Positions 46,302 to 57,989 of a stretch of 64,000 nucleotides of DNA are shown piece by piece. The position numbers and the translations under genes are program-made. Numbering within the stretch: position 1 is the first letter of the stretch; each line of letters starts with the position of its first letter. The stretch comes from Vandiemenella viatica. Lineage: Eukaryota; Arthropoda; Insecta; Orthoptera; Morabidae. The stretch is taken from contig JARYHS010008074.1 in NCBI GenBank assembly GCA_031002005.1, forward strand, positions 14,702,924-14,766,923. The letters run 5' to 3'. The notes under the pieces were generated by a model. The model did no database searches and was not told where the DNA came from. It was given only the letters and a program-made list of their open reading frames with translations.

Positions 46302-47724
46302 CACTCCTGGAAATTGAAATAAGAACACATTGACGCCGGTGTGTAAGACCCACCATACTTGCTCCGGACACTACGAGAGGGCTGTACAAGCAATGATCAA
46401 ACGCACGGCACAGCGGACACACCAGGAACAGCAGTGTTGGCCGTCGAAGGGCGCTAGCTGCGCAGCGGTTGGGCACCGCCGCAGTCAGTGTCAGCCAGTT
46501 TGCCGTGACATACGGAGCTCCATCTCAGTCTTTAACACTGGTAGCATGCCGCGACAGCGTGTACGTGAACCGTATGTGCAGTTGACGGACTTTGAGCGAG
46601 GGCGTATAGTGGGCATGCGGGAGGCCGGGTGGACGTACCGCCGAATTGCTCAACATGTGGGGCGCTAGGTCTCCACAGTACATCGATGTTGTCGCCAGTG
46701 GTCGGCGGAAGGTGCACGTGCCCGTCGACCTGGGTCCGGACAGCAGCGACGCACGGACGCACGCCAAGACCGTCGCATCCTACGCAGTGCCGTAGGGGAC
46801 CGCACCGCCACTTCCCGGCAAATTAGGGACACTGTTGCTCCTGGGGTATCAGAGAGGACCATTCGCAACTGTCTCCATGAAGCTGGGCTACGGTCCCGCG
46901 CACCGTTAGGTCGTCTTCCGCTCACGCCCCAACATCGTACAGCCCGCCTCCAGTGGTGTCGCGACAGGCGTGTATGGAGGGACGAATGGAGACGTGTCGT
47001 CTTCAGTGATGAGAGTTGCTTCTGCCTTGGTGCCAATGATGGTCGTATGCGTGTTTGGCGCCGTGCAGGTGAGCGCCACAATCAGGACTGCATACGACCG
47101 AGGCACACAGGGCCAACACCCGGCATCATGGTGTGGGGAGCGATCTCCTACACTGGCCGTACACCTCTGGTGATCGTCGAGGGGACACTGAACAGTGCAC
47201 TGTACATTCAAACCGTCATCGAACCCATCGTTCTACCATTCCTAGACCGGCAAGGGAACATGCTGTTCCAACAGGACAATGCACGTCCACATGTATCCCG
47301 TGCCACCCAACGTGCTCTAGAAGGTGTAAGTCAACTACCCTGGCCAGCGAGATCTCCGGATCTGTCCCCCATTGAGCATGTTTGGGACTGGATGAAACGT
47401 CGTCTCACGTGGTCTGCACGTCCAGCACGAACGCTGGTTCAGCTGAGGCGCCAGGTGGAAATGGCTTGGCATGCCGTTCCACAGGACTACATCCAGCACC
47501 TCTACGATCGTCCTCCATGGGAGAATTGCAGCCTGCATTGCTGCGAAAGGAGGATATACACGGTACTAGTGCCGACATTGTGCATGCTCTGTTGCCTGTG
47601 TCTATGTGCTTATGGTTCTGTCTGTGTGATCATGTGTTGTATCTGACCCCAGGAATGTGTATATAAAGTTTCCCATTCCTGGGACAATGAATTCACGGTG
47701 TTCTTATTTCAATTTCCAGGAATG
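46302..47724 (+). mobile_element. Tc1-type transposon, nearly intact
   Basis: 27-bp terminal inverted repeats (starting CACTCCTGGAAATTGAAATA at 46,302, with one mismatch at the third base in the right end at 47,724) are flanked by TA at 46,300-46,301 and 47,725-47,726. The 1,423-bp element holds one plus-strand transposase gene with a single premature stop. The structure and the coding region are otherwise whole. It entered an already resident mariner element. Its good preservation suggests a young insertion. Confidence 0.93.
46546..47646 (+). pseudogene. Tc1-type transposase with one premature stop
   Basis: The frame opens at ATG 46,546 (MPRQRVREPYVQLTDFERG) with a paired helix-turn-helix: GWTYRRIAQHVGR, then a TAG at 46,666-46,668, then in the same frame STVHRCCRQW. 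The catalytic core follows: VVFSDESCF (first Asp), FQQDNARPH (second Asp) and PARSPDLSPIEHVWD (Glu). I count 32 residues between the second Asp and the Glu, two fewer than the classical 34 of Tc1. The end is cysteine-rich (CMLCCLCLC) up to the TGA at 47,646. Only the one stop prevents a full protein, unless it is read through. Confidence 0.9.
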
Positions 47725-48307
47725 TAGTTCCGCACGTACTGTTTGACGTCGTCGTTCGAGGTGAATCGTTTGCCCCTCAGAGCTTTTTCTGGGAGACCAA
47801 AAATGGCGTAATCGCAGGGAGAGAGGTCTGGGCTGTATGGAAGGTGACCGAGGACCTCCCACTCGAATTTCCGCTGATCGCTTGGCGCAGGGTGGGCAAG
47901 GTTTGCGAGTAACGCTGGGCTTCACTGTGTCCCGTGCTGTAGGAAGTCTATTGGAAGGAGCCGTCTTGGTCAGAGAAGAACGTAAGCATAACCTTCCCTG
48001 CACTTGTGTGGATGGCCTTGGATTTCATTGGTGGTGGTGACCCTCGATGCTTCCACTGGAAACTTTGTCGTTTCGATTCTGGTTCGAAGTGATGACACCA
48101 AGACTCGTCTCCAGCCACCACTAGTGACAAGAACTCATTCCCTTCCCTGGCATAGCGCTGCAGATGATGAAGACGGTGGGCCATTCGACATGCTTCCTGT
48201 TGTGGTTGAAGACTGTGGGGCACCCAGTTCAGTCTTTCCGTCATAATGTGGTGAACACTTCCGACGGTCAATTCTACCTCGACGACTACGTCTTTCACTG
48301 TAATTCA

Positions 48308-48472
<165 letters not shown>

Positions 48473-48780
48473 TCACATTCTTCGATGAATGTCCATTCCC
48501 CTTACTCCTTCCGCTGTCAGAAAACGAACAACTCCTCTTTGCTCTTCTTCTGACGCCTCCATTTAACTGCTTACAACACTAATGAGCGCTGGACGACTCG
48601 CGCATGCTTCTGCTAGCTTTGTAGTCACGTGACTTGCACTCATGACCCAATAGCGGCGGGCATGTGGACTCCCGCGCTCTTGTCGGAAACCCTCTTTGTT
48701 ACTGACGCAACGATATTACCATTCTGTCACCGGTTTGCAAATTCCAGACTCCGGCTCGTTTCTTTTTGAATATTCCTTAT

Positions 48781-49779
48781 AAATAATCAGTAGCTACTAC
48801 AGGAGGCGGTTCTTGATACTACTGAATTGTTTTCAACGAATACTTATTTATATTGTCAATGTATCGCAAACAACAATTCAGAGTTGATTTTAGTTTGTGC
48901 AAGAAAGAAAGTTTACTCGAACTATTGTAAAAAAAATCAATATTTCAAACTCGTCTCGTGCTTGCGCCGCGTTGCCGCTCGTGATACTAGTGCAATCGTA
49001 CAGGTCCAGTCAAATTTACTGTTGGAATATTTTTAAGATTCACTCTGAGTTAACAGCATTTTAAATAAAATAGTATTAATATTTGGCAAAATAACCTTCG
49101 AGAAAACATAGTCCCCTCACACCTAAAATTTATTGTTTTAGTAATCCATTTTCTTTTTTTTCTTATCCATTTGTTGTTTGTGTTATGAATTTAACATTGT
49201 GCTGTTTATTTAAGTTTGATGAGAAGCATTGCAAATGGTTGTATTTAGGACATCGAAACAGTTTGTATGTAATTATCTTTGAAGTAATCTGTGAGCGGAG
49301 TGAAAGTTTTCTTTGGTCAGTCCAGGGATAGAAATGATGGCGAGTAATAGTGTTATAATCGAGATAATAAGAGAGAATATTGAGTTTTTTTAATGATTTG
49401 TTGAAAGTCTAATTTGTGAAGAAATGATGAGTGAAATATATAGAAAAGTGAAATGAAGTTCTCCTTAGTTTATTGTATGTTGTTTGAATCATACAGACCA
49501 ATTAAGTAGCATAAACTGCAAGGTAATATTCCATTGATTCTATGGTGAGTAATGTCCACCCGAGGCAAATCCAGGAAGTCATAAAAAGGTTAGTTTCTTA
49601 CAAATCTCAAACTAAAAAGTTTGTTTTTACTATTCGCATCTTACAATTTGTAAAGATGTAAACATTATTAGTACTCGCAGTTTAAATACAAGATATGATC
49701 GATACTTAGAACAAATTTCGTAAACAAAGTTCGTAAATAGCAGAGTTTTTGAGATAGACCCGATAACATCATGGACATC
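48781..49779. other. No gene seen
   Basis: AT-rich anonymous DNA without domains or repeats recognised. Confidence 0.45.
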
Positions 49780-50560
49780 AGCGTTCTGCCCTGGTGACGG
49801 TTTTCACATGGCTGCCACCATGCTCTTCTGTCTTGTGCCCTTCTCTTCATGTCCTTGTAGTTGCCATTTTCTCTGATGTTGTCTGCAATTTTGCACTCCC
49901 TCTTCCTTCCACAAATTAGTCCATTCAAGGGGTCCAGTTCTTCTTTCTCTCTTTCATGACTTGGAGTAGTTTTCTCCTTTCATTAACCCTATCCAGCACT
50001 TCGACAGTACCTTCTTTATCCATCCAGCTTATCCTCTCCATTCTCCTCCACATCCACATCTGAAACGCTTCTAACTGTTTTTCATCTTCTCGTCTCAGTG
50101 CCCACGTCTCTGCCCCATAAAGAGCCACACTCCATACAAAACATTAGCCGAGTCTTTTCCTGAGCGCTTTGTCTACTTTTCCACTTAGTAGTTCCCTCTT
50201 CCTATTATACTCTTTCTTCGCTACAGTAACGCGAGTATTTACCTGTTGGTGGCATCTTAAGTCGTCAGTGATTATACTTCAAAGATATTTGAATGACTTT
50301 ACTTGGCTGACATCACATTGCCCTATCTTAATATTTATTAATGTTCTTCCTTTGCCAATCACCATACTCTTAGTGTTTGCTGTATTGTTTTTAATTCGAA
50401 ACCCTTCACAAGCTTCATCTAGATCTTTCAGCATTCTGTTTAGAGTTTGTTCGCTTTCTGCAAAAAGACCATGTCATGAGCAAGTCGTATGTTCTCTATT
50501 CTCTTGCCACCAATACGCACTCCTCTTAACTCCGATAGCGAAAATTATCAAAAAATTTTA
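49780..50560 (-). pseudogene. LINE fragment, family C (copy 2)
   Basis: Minus-strand blocks in order are GFRIKNNTANTKSMVIGK and FKYL (50,400-50,280), a broken KEYNRKRELLSGKVDKAL, then CFVW-VALYGAETWALRRED and FQMWMWRRMERISWMDK (50,128-50,020), LLQVMKERKKNW, and after a 30-40-base loss GLICGRKRECKIADNIREN (49,915-49,860). This is the RT thumb plus the distinctive LINE C-terminus also seen at 12,945-13,400. Both copies stop at the same TTCTGCCCT boundary. It is inactive. Confidence 0.78.
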
Positions 50561-50599
50561 CTTTCAGTAGGTCTCTCGATTACTAGGGGGAGAAAATCT

Positions 50600-51785
50600 A
50601 CATAACGAGTTTTCATCGGTCGCCGGGAAAGGAAAACAATTTCGCCTGATTTAATTCTATGTAACAACACAAGAAAGATTTAAGAAAAAAATAATTAATG
50701 CGACATTCGGATCTGGGTAAAGGAATCGCAAACATGTGCAGTATTGAAGTCCGAAATTTATTTCGCTTACGATCTAGAAGTCTGAGACAGACGTACAGAG
50801 GACCAACAACCGTAGGGCTCCGTTTATTTTCAGTTACGGAGTCCTAAAAAAGATTGTGTGGTGTAACTCCGCAGGAGTGTTGCCTTTAGTGTACGGCTTG
50901 CACAGGTAGAAAAGCATTCGATATCTCGCCTGTAGTTGGCATGGTAAGCTGGACGCATGGAAAGAGTGTACGCCAAGTGGCTGAAGGAGACCTAGCGATA
51001 CATTTATGTACGACGAGGCTATAATTGGCATTTTTTGAATGTGAACTACTATTACTGAGCTATTGTTCTTCTGACTGATCAGTGGTATTAGTCAACCGGA
51101 ACTTTTGCGTGATACTAACTCTACTCTGGTGCTCACGGAATTTGTTTGAACTTTGACACTGTTGTATGACTACGGAACAAGTGGCTACGCCTGCATTGTG
51201 AGACATAGAGCCCAGTGTTGTTGGTTGTGGCGGAGTCAGTGGGTGGAGCAGAACTGTGTCGTGGGCGCGAACTACTGAGGCGGACTAATGAAGGAAGCGC
51301 AGTCCAGCGTGGGATGCAGAGCCACTGCTGCTACATGTATTCATGCGCCGCACACCCCAGTCACTGAGGCGTCGACTAACCGCTACCAGTCGTGGAAAAA
51401 CTAAACTGCAATAATGGCACATGTTGTATGAACATCATGTAAACAATGACACACCGTCATACAGACTCTTCACATAGGCAACACGATTCTAATCTTGTTT
51501 TTCCTATTCAGAAAATAAAACTGTAAAATACTAAAGAATTTTTTTTTAGTAAATTAACATGTTGATATATTCACTTGCTACAATTCCAAATTGTCAAAAT
51601 CCCATATTTCTTAAGTAATTTTATTCTCTCCTCCCAAAAGAAATGAATGAAGATTGGCGTAACAGACTGTTTAAAGACACAATTATCACAAACAGTCTTC
51701 TTTGTTAACTTGTAAGTATGTTTTTGAGATGGGAATTCAGATCTATTTCTCATTAAAAATGTTGGGATGCAAGGAACAGGATTCG
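50600..51785. other. No gene seen
   Basis: Anonymous sequence. 51,200-51,400 is somewhat GC-rich, without a supported frame. Confidence 0.45.
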
Positions 51786-51789
51786 GTAA

Positions 51790-51910
51790 TAGCCATTTTT
51801 GATGGAACCGTTCCGGAAACCGCCTGGCGTGATTCCGGGCGGGGATTCGAACCAAAGGCTTCCCTAATGCGGGGCCAGATCGTTACAGCTCATCCACAAC
51901 GTCCAGTAAT
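51790..51910 (-). mobile_element. SINE head remnant, family 1-like
   Basis: GGGGATTCGAACCAAAGG at about 51,840 is a minus-strand B box, and GGGGCCAGATCGTTACAGC at about 51,871 corresponds to the A-box side. The tail GCCTGGCGTGATTCC lies to the left. It is truncated and diverged. Confidence 0.55.
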
Positions 51911-52356
51911 ATTTTCGTGGTGAAACTCATTAATAGTCTGATTAAATCTTCACTCGAAAAGCGATGCCGATGATCACAGACATTCCACACTCACGTCACG
52001 ATATGCCACAACAAGATCGTCATTATGTTTATAATGTTTTGTGTGTGTATGTTTGTGTTCAGTTTAGTGTGTTATTTCTGTCGTCCAAGAGAAATTAAAC
52101 AAGGTAACCCAGTCAGGTTTATCCTTCCGAAAGGCAAAAATTGGTTGCAGGTGTTAACTTCCTCGGTGTTATAATTGTTAGCAGTCCATCAGTTTTTATT
52201 TTGCTAATGGTTAATTATTATTATTACTATGATATTATTGTTGTTTTAATTGTAAATTGTGTAAATGTTTGTAGTCAGATGTATAATACGGGTTTCTACA
52301 GATTAGAAATGTGTTGTAGTGATCGGTGTAGGATTAGTTAGGCTGTAAGAATATAC

Positions 52357-52465
52357 AGGGTGTTACAAAAACGTACGGCCAAACTTTCAGGAAACATTCC
52401 TCACACACAAACAAAGAAAATATGTTATGTGGACATGTGTCCCGAAACGCTTACTTTCCATGTTA
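52357..52465. mobile_element. Solo end of a DNA transposon
   Basis: TA-CAGGGTGTTACAAAAACG at about 52,358, followed by GTACGGCCAAACTTTCAGGA, matches, from memory, the long terminal repeat of a widespread insect DNA transposon. Only about 100 bp is present, and no partner end or transposase follows. It is reported as an isolated truncated terminus, with recognition resting on memory rather than a search. Confidence 0.5.
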
Positions 52466-52957
52466 GAGCAGTTTAAAACAGTATCGTCTAAATTTTATCA
52501 GTTGGCGGAATTGTTCGAAAGAGAATTCGTAGCTTTGAATGTCAAGTGTGATGTGCAATCTCTCGTTTCAAGGTCTATTGAAAGAGATTCGATATGTTTT
52601 TTTCTCACGTCCGGTCGTCATAGAACTAGTGCCGCACCCCATCCCCTATTTTTCCTCGATAACTTCTGCATCACAACCCGCGTTCCTGTTGTGAAAATGC
52701 ACATTGGTCAAACAGTTTTGTAGACTTTTCTTGCAGTTATGCCACCCACAGTAAATTCAAAATTCAGTATGATGGTCTCTCAGAACGGTAGTCACTTGTA
52801 GGAAACTCAGAGTATTCTACAGTTTGACGAATAATCAGAGTCACTTTGTTGATCAAACATTTTGTTTTCAGCAGCAAGGGATAGCTGCGTAGAAACAATT
52901 ACATAAAAGTGTAGAAAACAACTACGTCCCTAACGTAGTGCAAAAGAACTACGACTA

Positions 52958-53731
52958 GAAGGCAGTTAAATCTGCAAGGTACCTGGAGTTTAGAAGTGCC
53001 GTGATCCGCGGAAGAGGATGAATTATAATTTCTAACACTGTTTATCCTACGTTAAGCGTGATTTTTAAAACAAATCTTATTACGAATATATACATTTCTT
53101 ATGAATATTACTGTATATTTGGAGCTGTTTTAAAACATACGTAAAACATACTACTTCATATCATTCTACCAGAAATGATAAATTAAATATTTAACGAACT
53201 TTTTGATTTAAATGAATTTATAAGTTGTGAGCTAACCACATGTCCATAACAAACAAATAAATGTTGAAAAGAAAATTATGCAAGGCGTCTGTGCAGCTGA
53301 TAATGTCAGCGATTCGAATTCTGCTGAAAAATTATTGAATATAGCTTACCCTAATTCTCAGGCAGCAATCATTTTCATGAGTTCAATTTGATTGTTTTCC
53401 ACTTGTAGCTGAGACACAAAACATAGCGCAATAATATAGAAAATGTGAAATGTAAATAGTATTTTTTGGCAGCAAAGTAACAAAGTAAGCTTATTAAAGT
53501 GATGTCAGTCACAATCATGCTTTATTTGGTCAAAATAATGTAATTTTTTCATATGTTTTAAAACAGCTCCAAATATACAGTAATATTCAATAGAAATGTA
53601 TATATTCCTAATAACATTTTTTTTTAATCACGCTTAACGTAGGATAAACAGTGTGAGAAATTATAATTCATCCTCTTCCGCGGATTATAGCATTTTTTAA
53701 CTCCAGGTAAATTGCAGATTTACCTGCCTTC
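52958..53731. mobile_element. TA-flanked MITE with about 190-bp terminal inverted repeats
   Basis: GAAGGCAG at 52,958 and its complement ending at 53,731 are flanked by TA (52,956-52,957 and 53,732-53,733). The arms stay matched for about 190 bp, including GATCCGCGGAAGAGGATG against its complement and ATATTTGGAGCTGTTTTAAA. The 400-bp centre is AT-rich and non-coding. The TA duplication points to Tc1/mariner-type mobilisation by an outside transposase. Confidence 0.88.
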
Positions 53732-53733
53732 TA

Positions 53734-54510
53734 CATCTGTTGGAGGCTTAAAGGAAGCTGTAGGTGAGTCCTTGTAACTGGACTTCTTCAAACGCTGCTA
53801 TTACCTTCACATGTATAGCGCACCGTGTTAAAGAGAGGTAAGGTTGTCATTTGCGTATAAAAGACCATCTCAACAACTTGACACACAGAAATTGAATAAC
53901 GTGCAATGTACAATGTGCAAATTACATTTCGTAGGCCTGAAGGATTATGATACTCTACCATGCAGACAGAGTTACCACCTAGAATAGGTGGGCTTCCTGT
54001 GTCAAATGACTCATGCTTTACTGATATTGAGTTTTACCACAGTGGAGAATATATCTCCTTTTAAGCCTACGTAGAGGCAAGGCACAGCGAAATTCTTGTC
54101 TGTCAGGCCTGAACAAGGAGCTTCAGGTGTTATAAGCATAGATCAATCATCTGTGATGGAGCATGTGCGCCAGTTGCAATTTCCTTACACATCTATTCAT
54201 CAAACGAATTTTCGCTTCAAGTCAAATACTGTTAATGTTGATGAAAAAAGGTGGATGAAATATGAGATCGAGAGGTAAAAATTTATCTCAACAGCAAGTG
54301 AACTACCCTCGTCTCAATTAAATCAAAAACCATCAGAAATCCGACAGAACAGCTTTGTTCAGCTCTGAAACATCGTTAATCTTCTAAACGGAGTAAAATA
54401 CTAGAGCGTTGTGCACTAAGTATGATAGAACTAACACAATCTTAGCACTCACAATTTGTACGATATTTTCGAGAGCTGCTCGGCGTTGTAACGGATATGT
54501 CAGAGATCTT
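53734..54510. other. No gene seen
   Basis: Anonymous sequence with short frames only. Confidence 0.45.
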
Positions 54511-54514
54511 CAAC

Positions 54515-54770
54515 TCGCCCGCGCTGGTCGAGCGGTAACTCTCTGGCCCTGCATTGTGGAGGAGGCGGGTTCATTTCCCCGTCCGGCCATCCAGTCCTCG
54601 GTTTATCCATTGTTTCTTGAAGTTACTCCGAACGAATGCCAGCATGGTTCCATCACAAAGCGATGGCCGAATTTCTTCTCGTTTCATACCTCCCAGTCCT
54701 GCCCCGCCCCTAATAACCACGACTTCGACGAGGTGACAAGCCATAAACTATAATAATACGTATTTTCAAA
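54515..54770 (+). mobile_element. tRNA-derived SINE, family 1 variant
   Basis: The head CGCGCTGGTCGAGCGGTAAC at about 54,520 has a different A-box region from other family-1 copies. The B box is GGTTCATTTCCCC and then CGTCCGGCCATCCAG joins the common tail (CGGTTTATCCATTGTTTC, GAATGCCAGCATGGTTCC). A different head on the same tail again suggests modular SINEs. It closes near 54,770 in AT-rich sequence. Confidence 0.7.
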
Positions 54771-54860
54771 TAGTTTTCGCTTTTATATGCTTTTCACGCT
54801 GACAACACGAATAAATGTATAAAATTGAAGTTTCTCTCATAGTTGAGAATTAATATAGTC

Positions 54861-55001
54861 TTCTCTGGTGACTAGCCGAGTGAGCAGGCTGCTTTCACAC
54901 GATATTTCGGCGATCGGAACTCTGTCGCCATCTTCATCAGATTCGATCGCCAAAATAGCGTGTGAACACACCCTGCTCACTCGGCTAGTCACCCGAGAAC
55001 A
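54861..55001. repeat. Imperfect 140-bp palindrome
   Basis: GGTGACTAGCCGAGTGAGCA at about 54,867 pairs with its complement at about 54,974-54,994. A second block, GGCGATCGGA near 54,911, pairs imperfectly with TCGATCGCC near 54,944. The centre reads CATCTTCATCAG, so the minus strand has CTGATGAAGATGGCGA then GCCGAAATATCG. The layout parallels the inverted arms of the Penelope-like remnants, but there is no coding sequence to confirm it. Confidence 0.7.
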
Positions 55002-55084
55002 CTTTATTACATGTAAATGAGCCGTGCATTGTCAGGACTTTATCAGTACTCTTGTAAGTATTATGAAAGGATTGTCGCTTCTAC

Positions 55085-56460
55085 ATAATGACCGTAACCA
55101 GTGACGTCACCGTCGAGGTGTCAGTGTTGACAGACAGACAACTGCGTCAGAGAACAGCAGCTTACACAGACTTGTCCGTGAGAACAGTGCAGCGAAATTT
55201 GGCGTCCGTGGGGTATGACAGCAGAACACCGGCGCTAGGGCCTCTGCTGACAAAACCCCGCAGCACCTCTCACGGACTCGTGAACGTATCGGTTGGACCC
55301 TAGATGATTGCAAAAAAAGGAAGCGTGATCAGATGAGTCAAGGTTCCAGTTGGTACGAACTGAAAGCAGACTCCACTAGGCCATTGACCCACGCTGTCAA
55401 GAAGGCACTGCACGAGGCGGTGGTGGCTTCATTATGGTATGGGCTGTGCTTACATCGCATGGACTGTAACATCTGGTCAACCTGACCACATGGTTATGTT
55501 CAGCTACTAGAAGACCATTTGCAGCCATTTAAGGATGGGCAGCTAATTAGAAACACAAATAAAAAACAAAAGGTTAATTATGAATATAAGGTGGGGAAAG
55601 AATTGCTTGCTGAAGACTTGAAATGCAAATATCTTGGAATTACTTTTGATAACAAACTTAACTGGGTAGGACACATAGGATAGGAGGTAGGAAAAGGTTT
55701 CAAAGTTCTGCACTTGTTGGAGAGAGTGATGAGGGGATGTACGAGAGAAGTAAAGGAATTGGGTTACAAAACTTTGGTAAGACCATTGCTCGAATATGGT
55801 ACTGTAGTATGGGACCCTCATTTTACGAATCAAATACAGGAGTTGGAGAGGGTGCAAAAAAGGGCTGCTAGATTTGTTTCTGGAAATTATCGCAGAATGC
55901 AATCAGTGACAGATATGATAAAGGATCTGGAATGGGATTCATTGCAGGGCAGGAGGAGGATGAGGAGGGTAATGGGAGTGTACAGGACATATACTGGCGA
56001 TGAGGCATGGAAAGATATTGCAATAGGTATGAAAAGTAGTGCATGGAAGGGAAAAGATGACCATGACCACAAGCTGGCACTCGATTTCAGGCACAAGGGT
56101 GTGGGAAGATTTTCATTTTTAGGTAAGGGTGTCAGGGATTGAAATGAGTTACCAAGGGGAATGATGAATAACCTACCGAAAACGTTAAAAGAATTTAAAG
56201 TTAAAATTTGTAGAGGGCAAGTGTGGGATATGGGGAAGTTGGGTTTGTAGGGAAATTGCCACCGGAGAGTGTGGTCCATTGCAATTAAATTAAATTAAAT
56301 CCTAGCGCTAGACACGAATCCACTCGATCATATCTGGGACCTGATCGAAAGTCAGTTCATAGACAACGTCCCTCCCGCCAACATTTTCGCAAATATGGAC
56401 TATTATAGAGTATGCTTGGCAGAATATCGCTTCAGGGGTTTTTCAACCACTTCTTGAGTC
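55085..56460 (+). pseudogene. Tc1-type transposase remnant interrupted by a LINE
   Basis: The left part has LSVRTVQRNLASVGYDSR (helix-turn-helix linker, about 55,165-55,225), SDESRFQLVRT (first catalytic Asp, about 55,335) and GGGGFIMVWAVLTSHGL (about 55,418-55,465). The right part, after the family-A LINE (55,541-56,300), has ALDTNPLDHIWDLIESQF (about 56,305-56,360), the region that normally holds the catalytic Glu, here changed to Asp. The block with the second catalytic Asp is missing. Frameshifts and stops are present throughout. No terminal repeats were found. Confidence 0.75.
55541..56300 (+). pseudogene. 5'-truncated LINE, family A, RT C-terminal part (copy 2)
   Basis: It is nearly the same protein as at 5,492-6,345 but on the plus strand: CKYLGITFDNKLNW, RPLLEYGTVVWDP, VQKRAARFVSGNY and the ending KICRGQ. 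Two stops are private to this copy: TAG at about 55,681 after the HIG block and TGA at about 56,140 replacing the Trp of RDWNELP. The 5' end is truncated at 55,541, and the 3' tail is a run of ATTAA units ending at 56,300. It lies inside a Tc1-type transposase remnant. Confidence 0.88.
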
Positions 56461-57989
56461 AATGTCGTTTCGGGGTGCAGCATTTTCCCGTATAAAATAG
56501 GACCGCAAACGATATTAGGAAGTATCTCATGACTTGGTACTTCAGACTGTATTGCGTAATATTGCAACTATACAGAAAAATAATATGAGCTGTTTTGTTT
56601 GGTAAACAATAAAGAGCTTTCGTACAGAAGAAGATTAAAACACTATCAAGATCTCTCTTATCTAACATAAAATGTTTACACTTGAAATATAATTTTTCCA
56701 TACTTCTCGTTTGAAACATCATCAGCTGATAGTTGGCACGCAACTCCCTACCTTCTTTAATGAAATATAAAATTTAGTTTAGATTGGCTGGGTTCCCCAG
56801 AAGAAGGCGGATAAAGCCAATTATGTTAGAAATAGGATAGTTATTTCTTTTCTCTGGGACTTACAGTTTATCACTGAATCCGAACCACGGAGTATTGGCT
56901 CACAAGGACAAAGAATAACCCATCAAAATACCTGGCCATGCCGGGATTTAAATCCAGAACCCTGAATTTTGAAGGCAAATATCTTATCTACGGGCTACCA
57001 GAACACTTTTATCTAATACACGTCTTAGAAAATGGGCTTGGATAAAAGTAGTTAACATCTTAAGTAGCTTATTCAACGAAAGATATATCCAAAAAAAACT
57101 TAGTCCACAATCCGATGGTTGGTTGGATCCTCCCGTAGAAGTCACAGTGTAGGAGGTAGTTCCTGTCCTCGGGGACCTACAGTTTAAAGTGGAACCCGAA
57201 CTGCGGAACGTCACGGTGTAGCACATATGATCAAAAACATCTCTTAAAAATTCCTGCACCCATCGGGATTTGAACGCGGGATCTGATTCCCCTACCGGAA
57301 CTCGTGCAATCAGGCGCTTCGACCACTAAACTACTACACCGTTCTCAAGGTATATCTAACGGAAGAAAATAAAATTCTTATGTTGTATTATAACCAGTGA
57401 TGACAAACAACTCTGAAGTGGAAGAAAGGCTTAAAAACTATGCTAAATACAACATACAGTATGTAAACACAGTCGCTGCTATGAGTCCGATCCCAAAATT
57501 TATTTTAAAAGTCTAATAAAAGCGTTTTGTGGAATATTTTCGGCATAAGTTTCTAAATAATCTTCTTCTCAACAATATTAGTGAATTTAATATCAGCATA
57601 TGAACAGTGATTGTGAGGAAAACTTGAGCACGGTTCCTTGTAGTACTCACTGTGTCTCCTGTAGGCCCCATAAATCCTTGCCTACTGTCTAATTTTACTG
57701 AAGCTTTTCACGTAAATGAATAGTTCGTATAGTGTCGTTATATCCGAGTAAAATTATGTGGGATAGAGATACCATTATCATTCAAAATAAATGATTCTAA
57801 CAAACAATACATTTGATTTGTTAATAAATGACCACCAATGCAACGATTTTATGTTTTATTGTCATACGTATTTCGCCACTTTTCGAGATATTATCGGCGA
57901 AGAATCTGTGTCGAATTTTATTAAATTATTTTAATTTTATTCTAGACTAGTGATTGGTTTTCTAGTTATAATTTACAATGGTGTTACTA

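Noticed and set aside
46906..47211. Long antisense frames over the Tc1 transposase
   Set aside because: They are mirror frames of the GC-rich transposase gene on the other strand.
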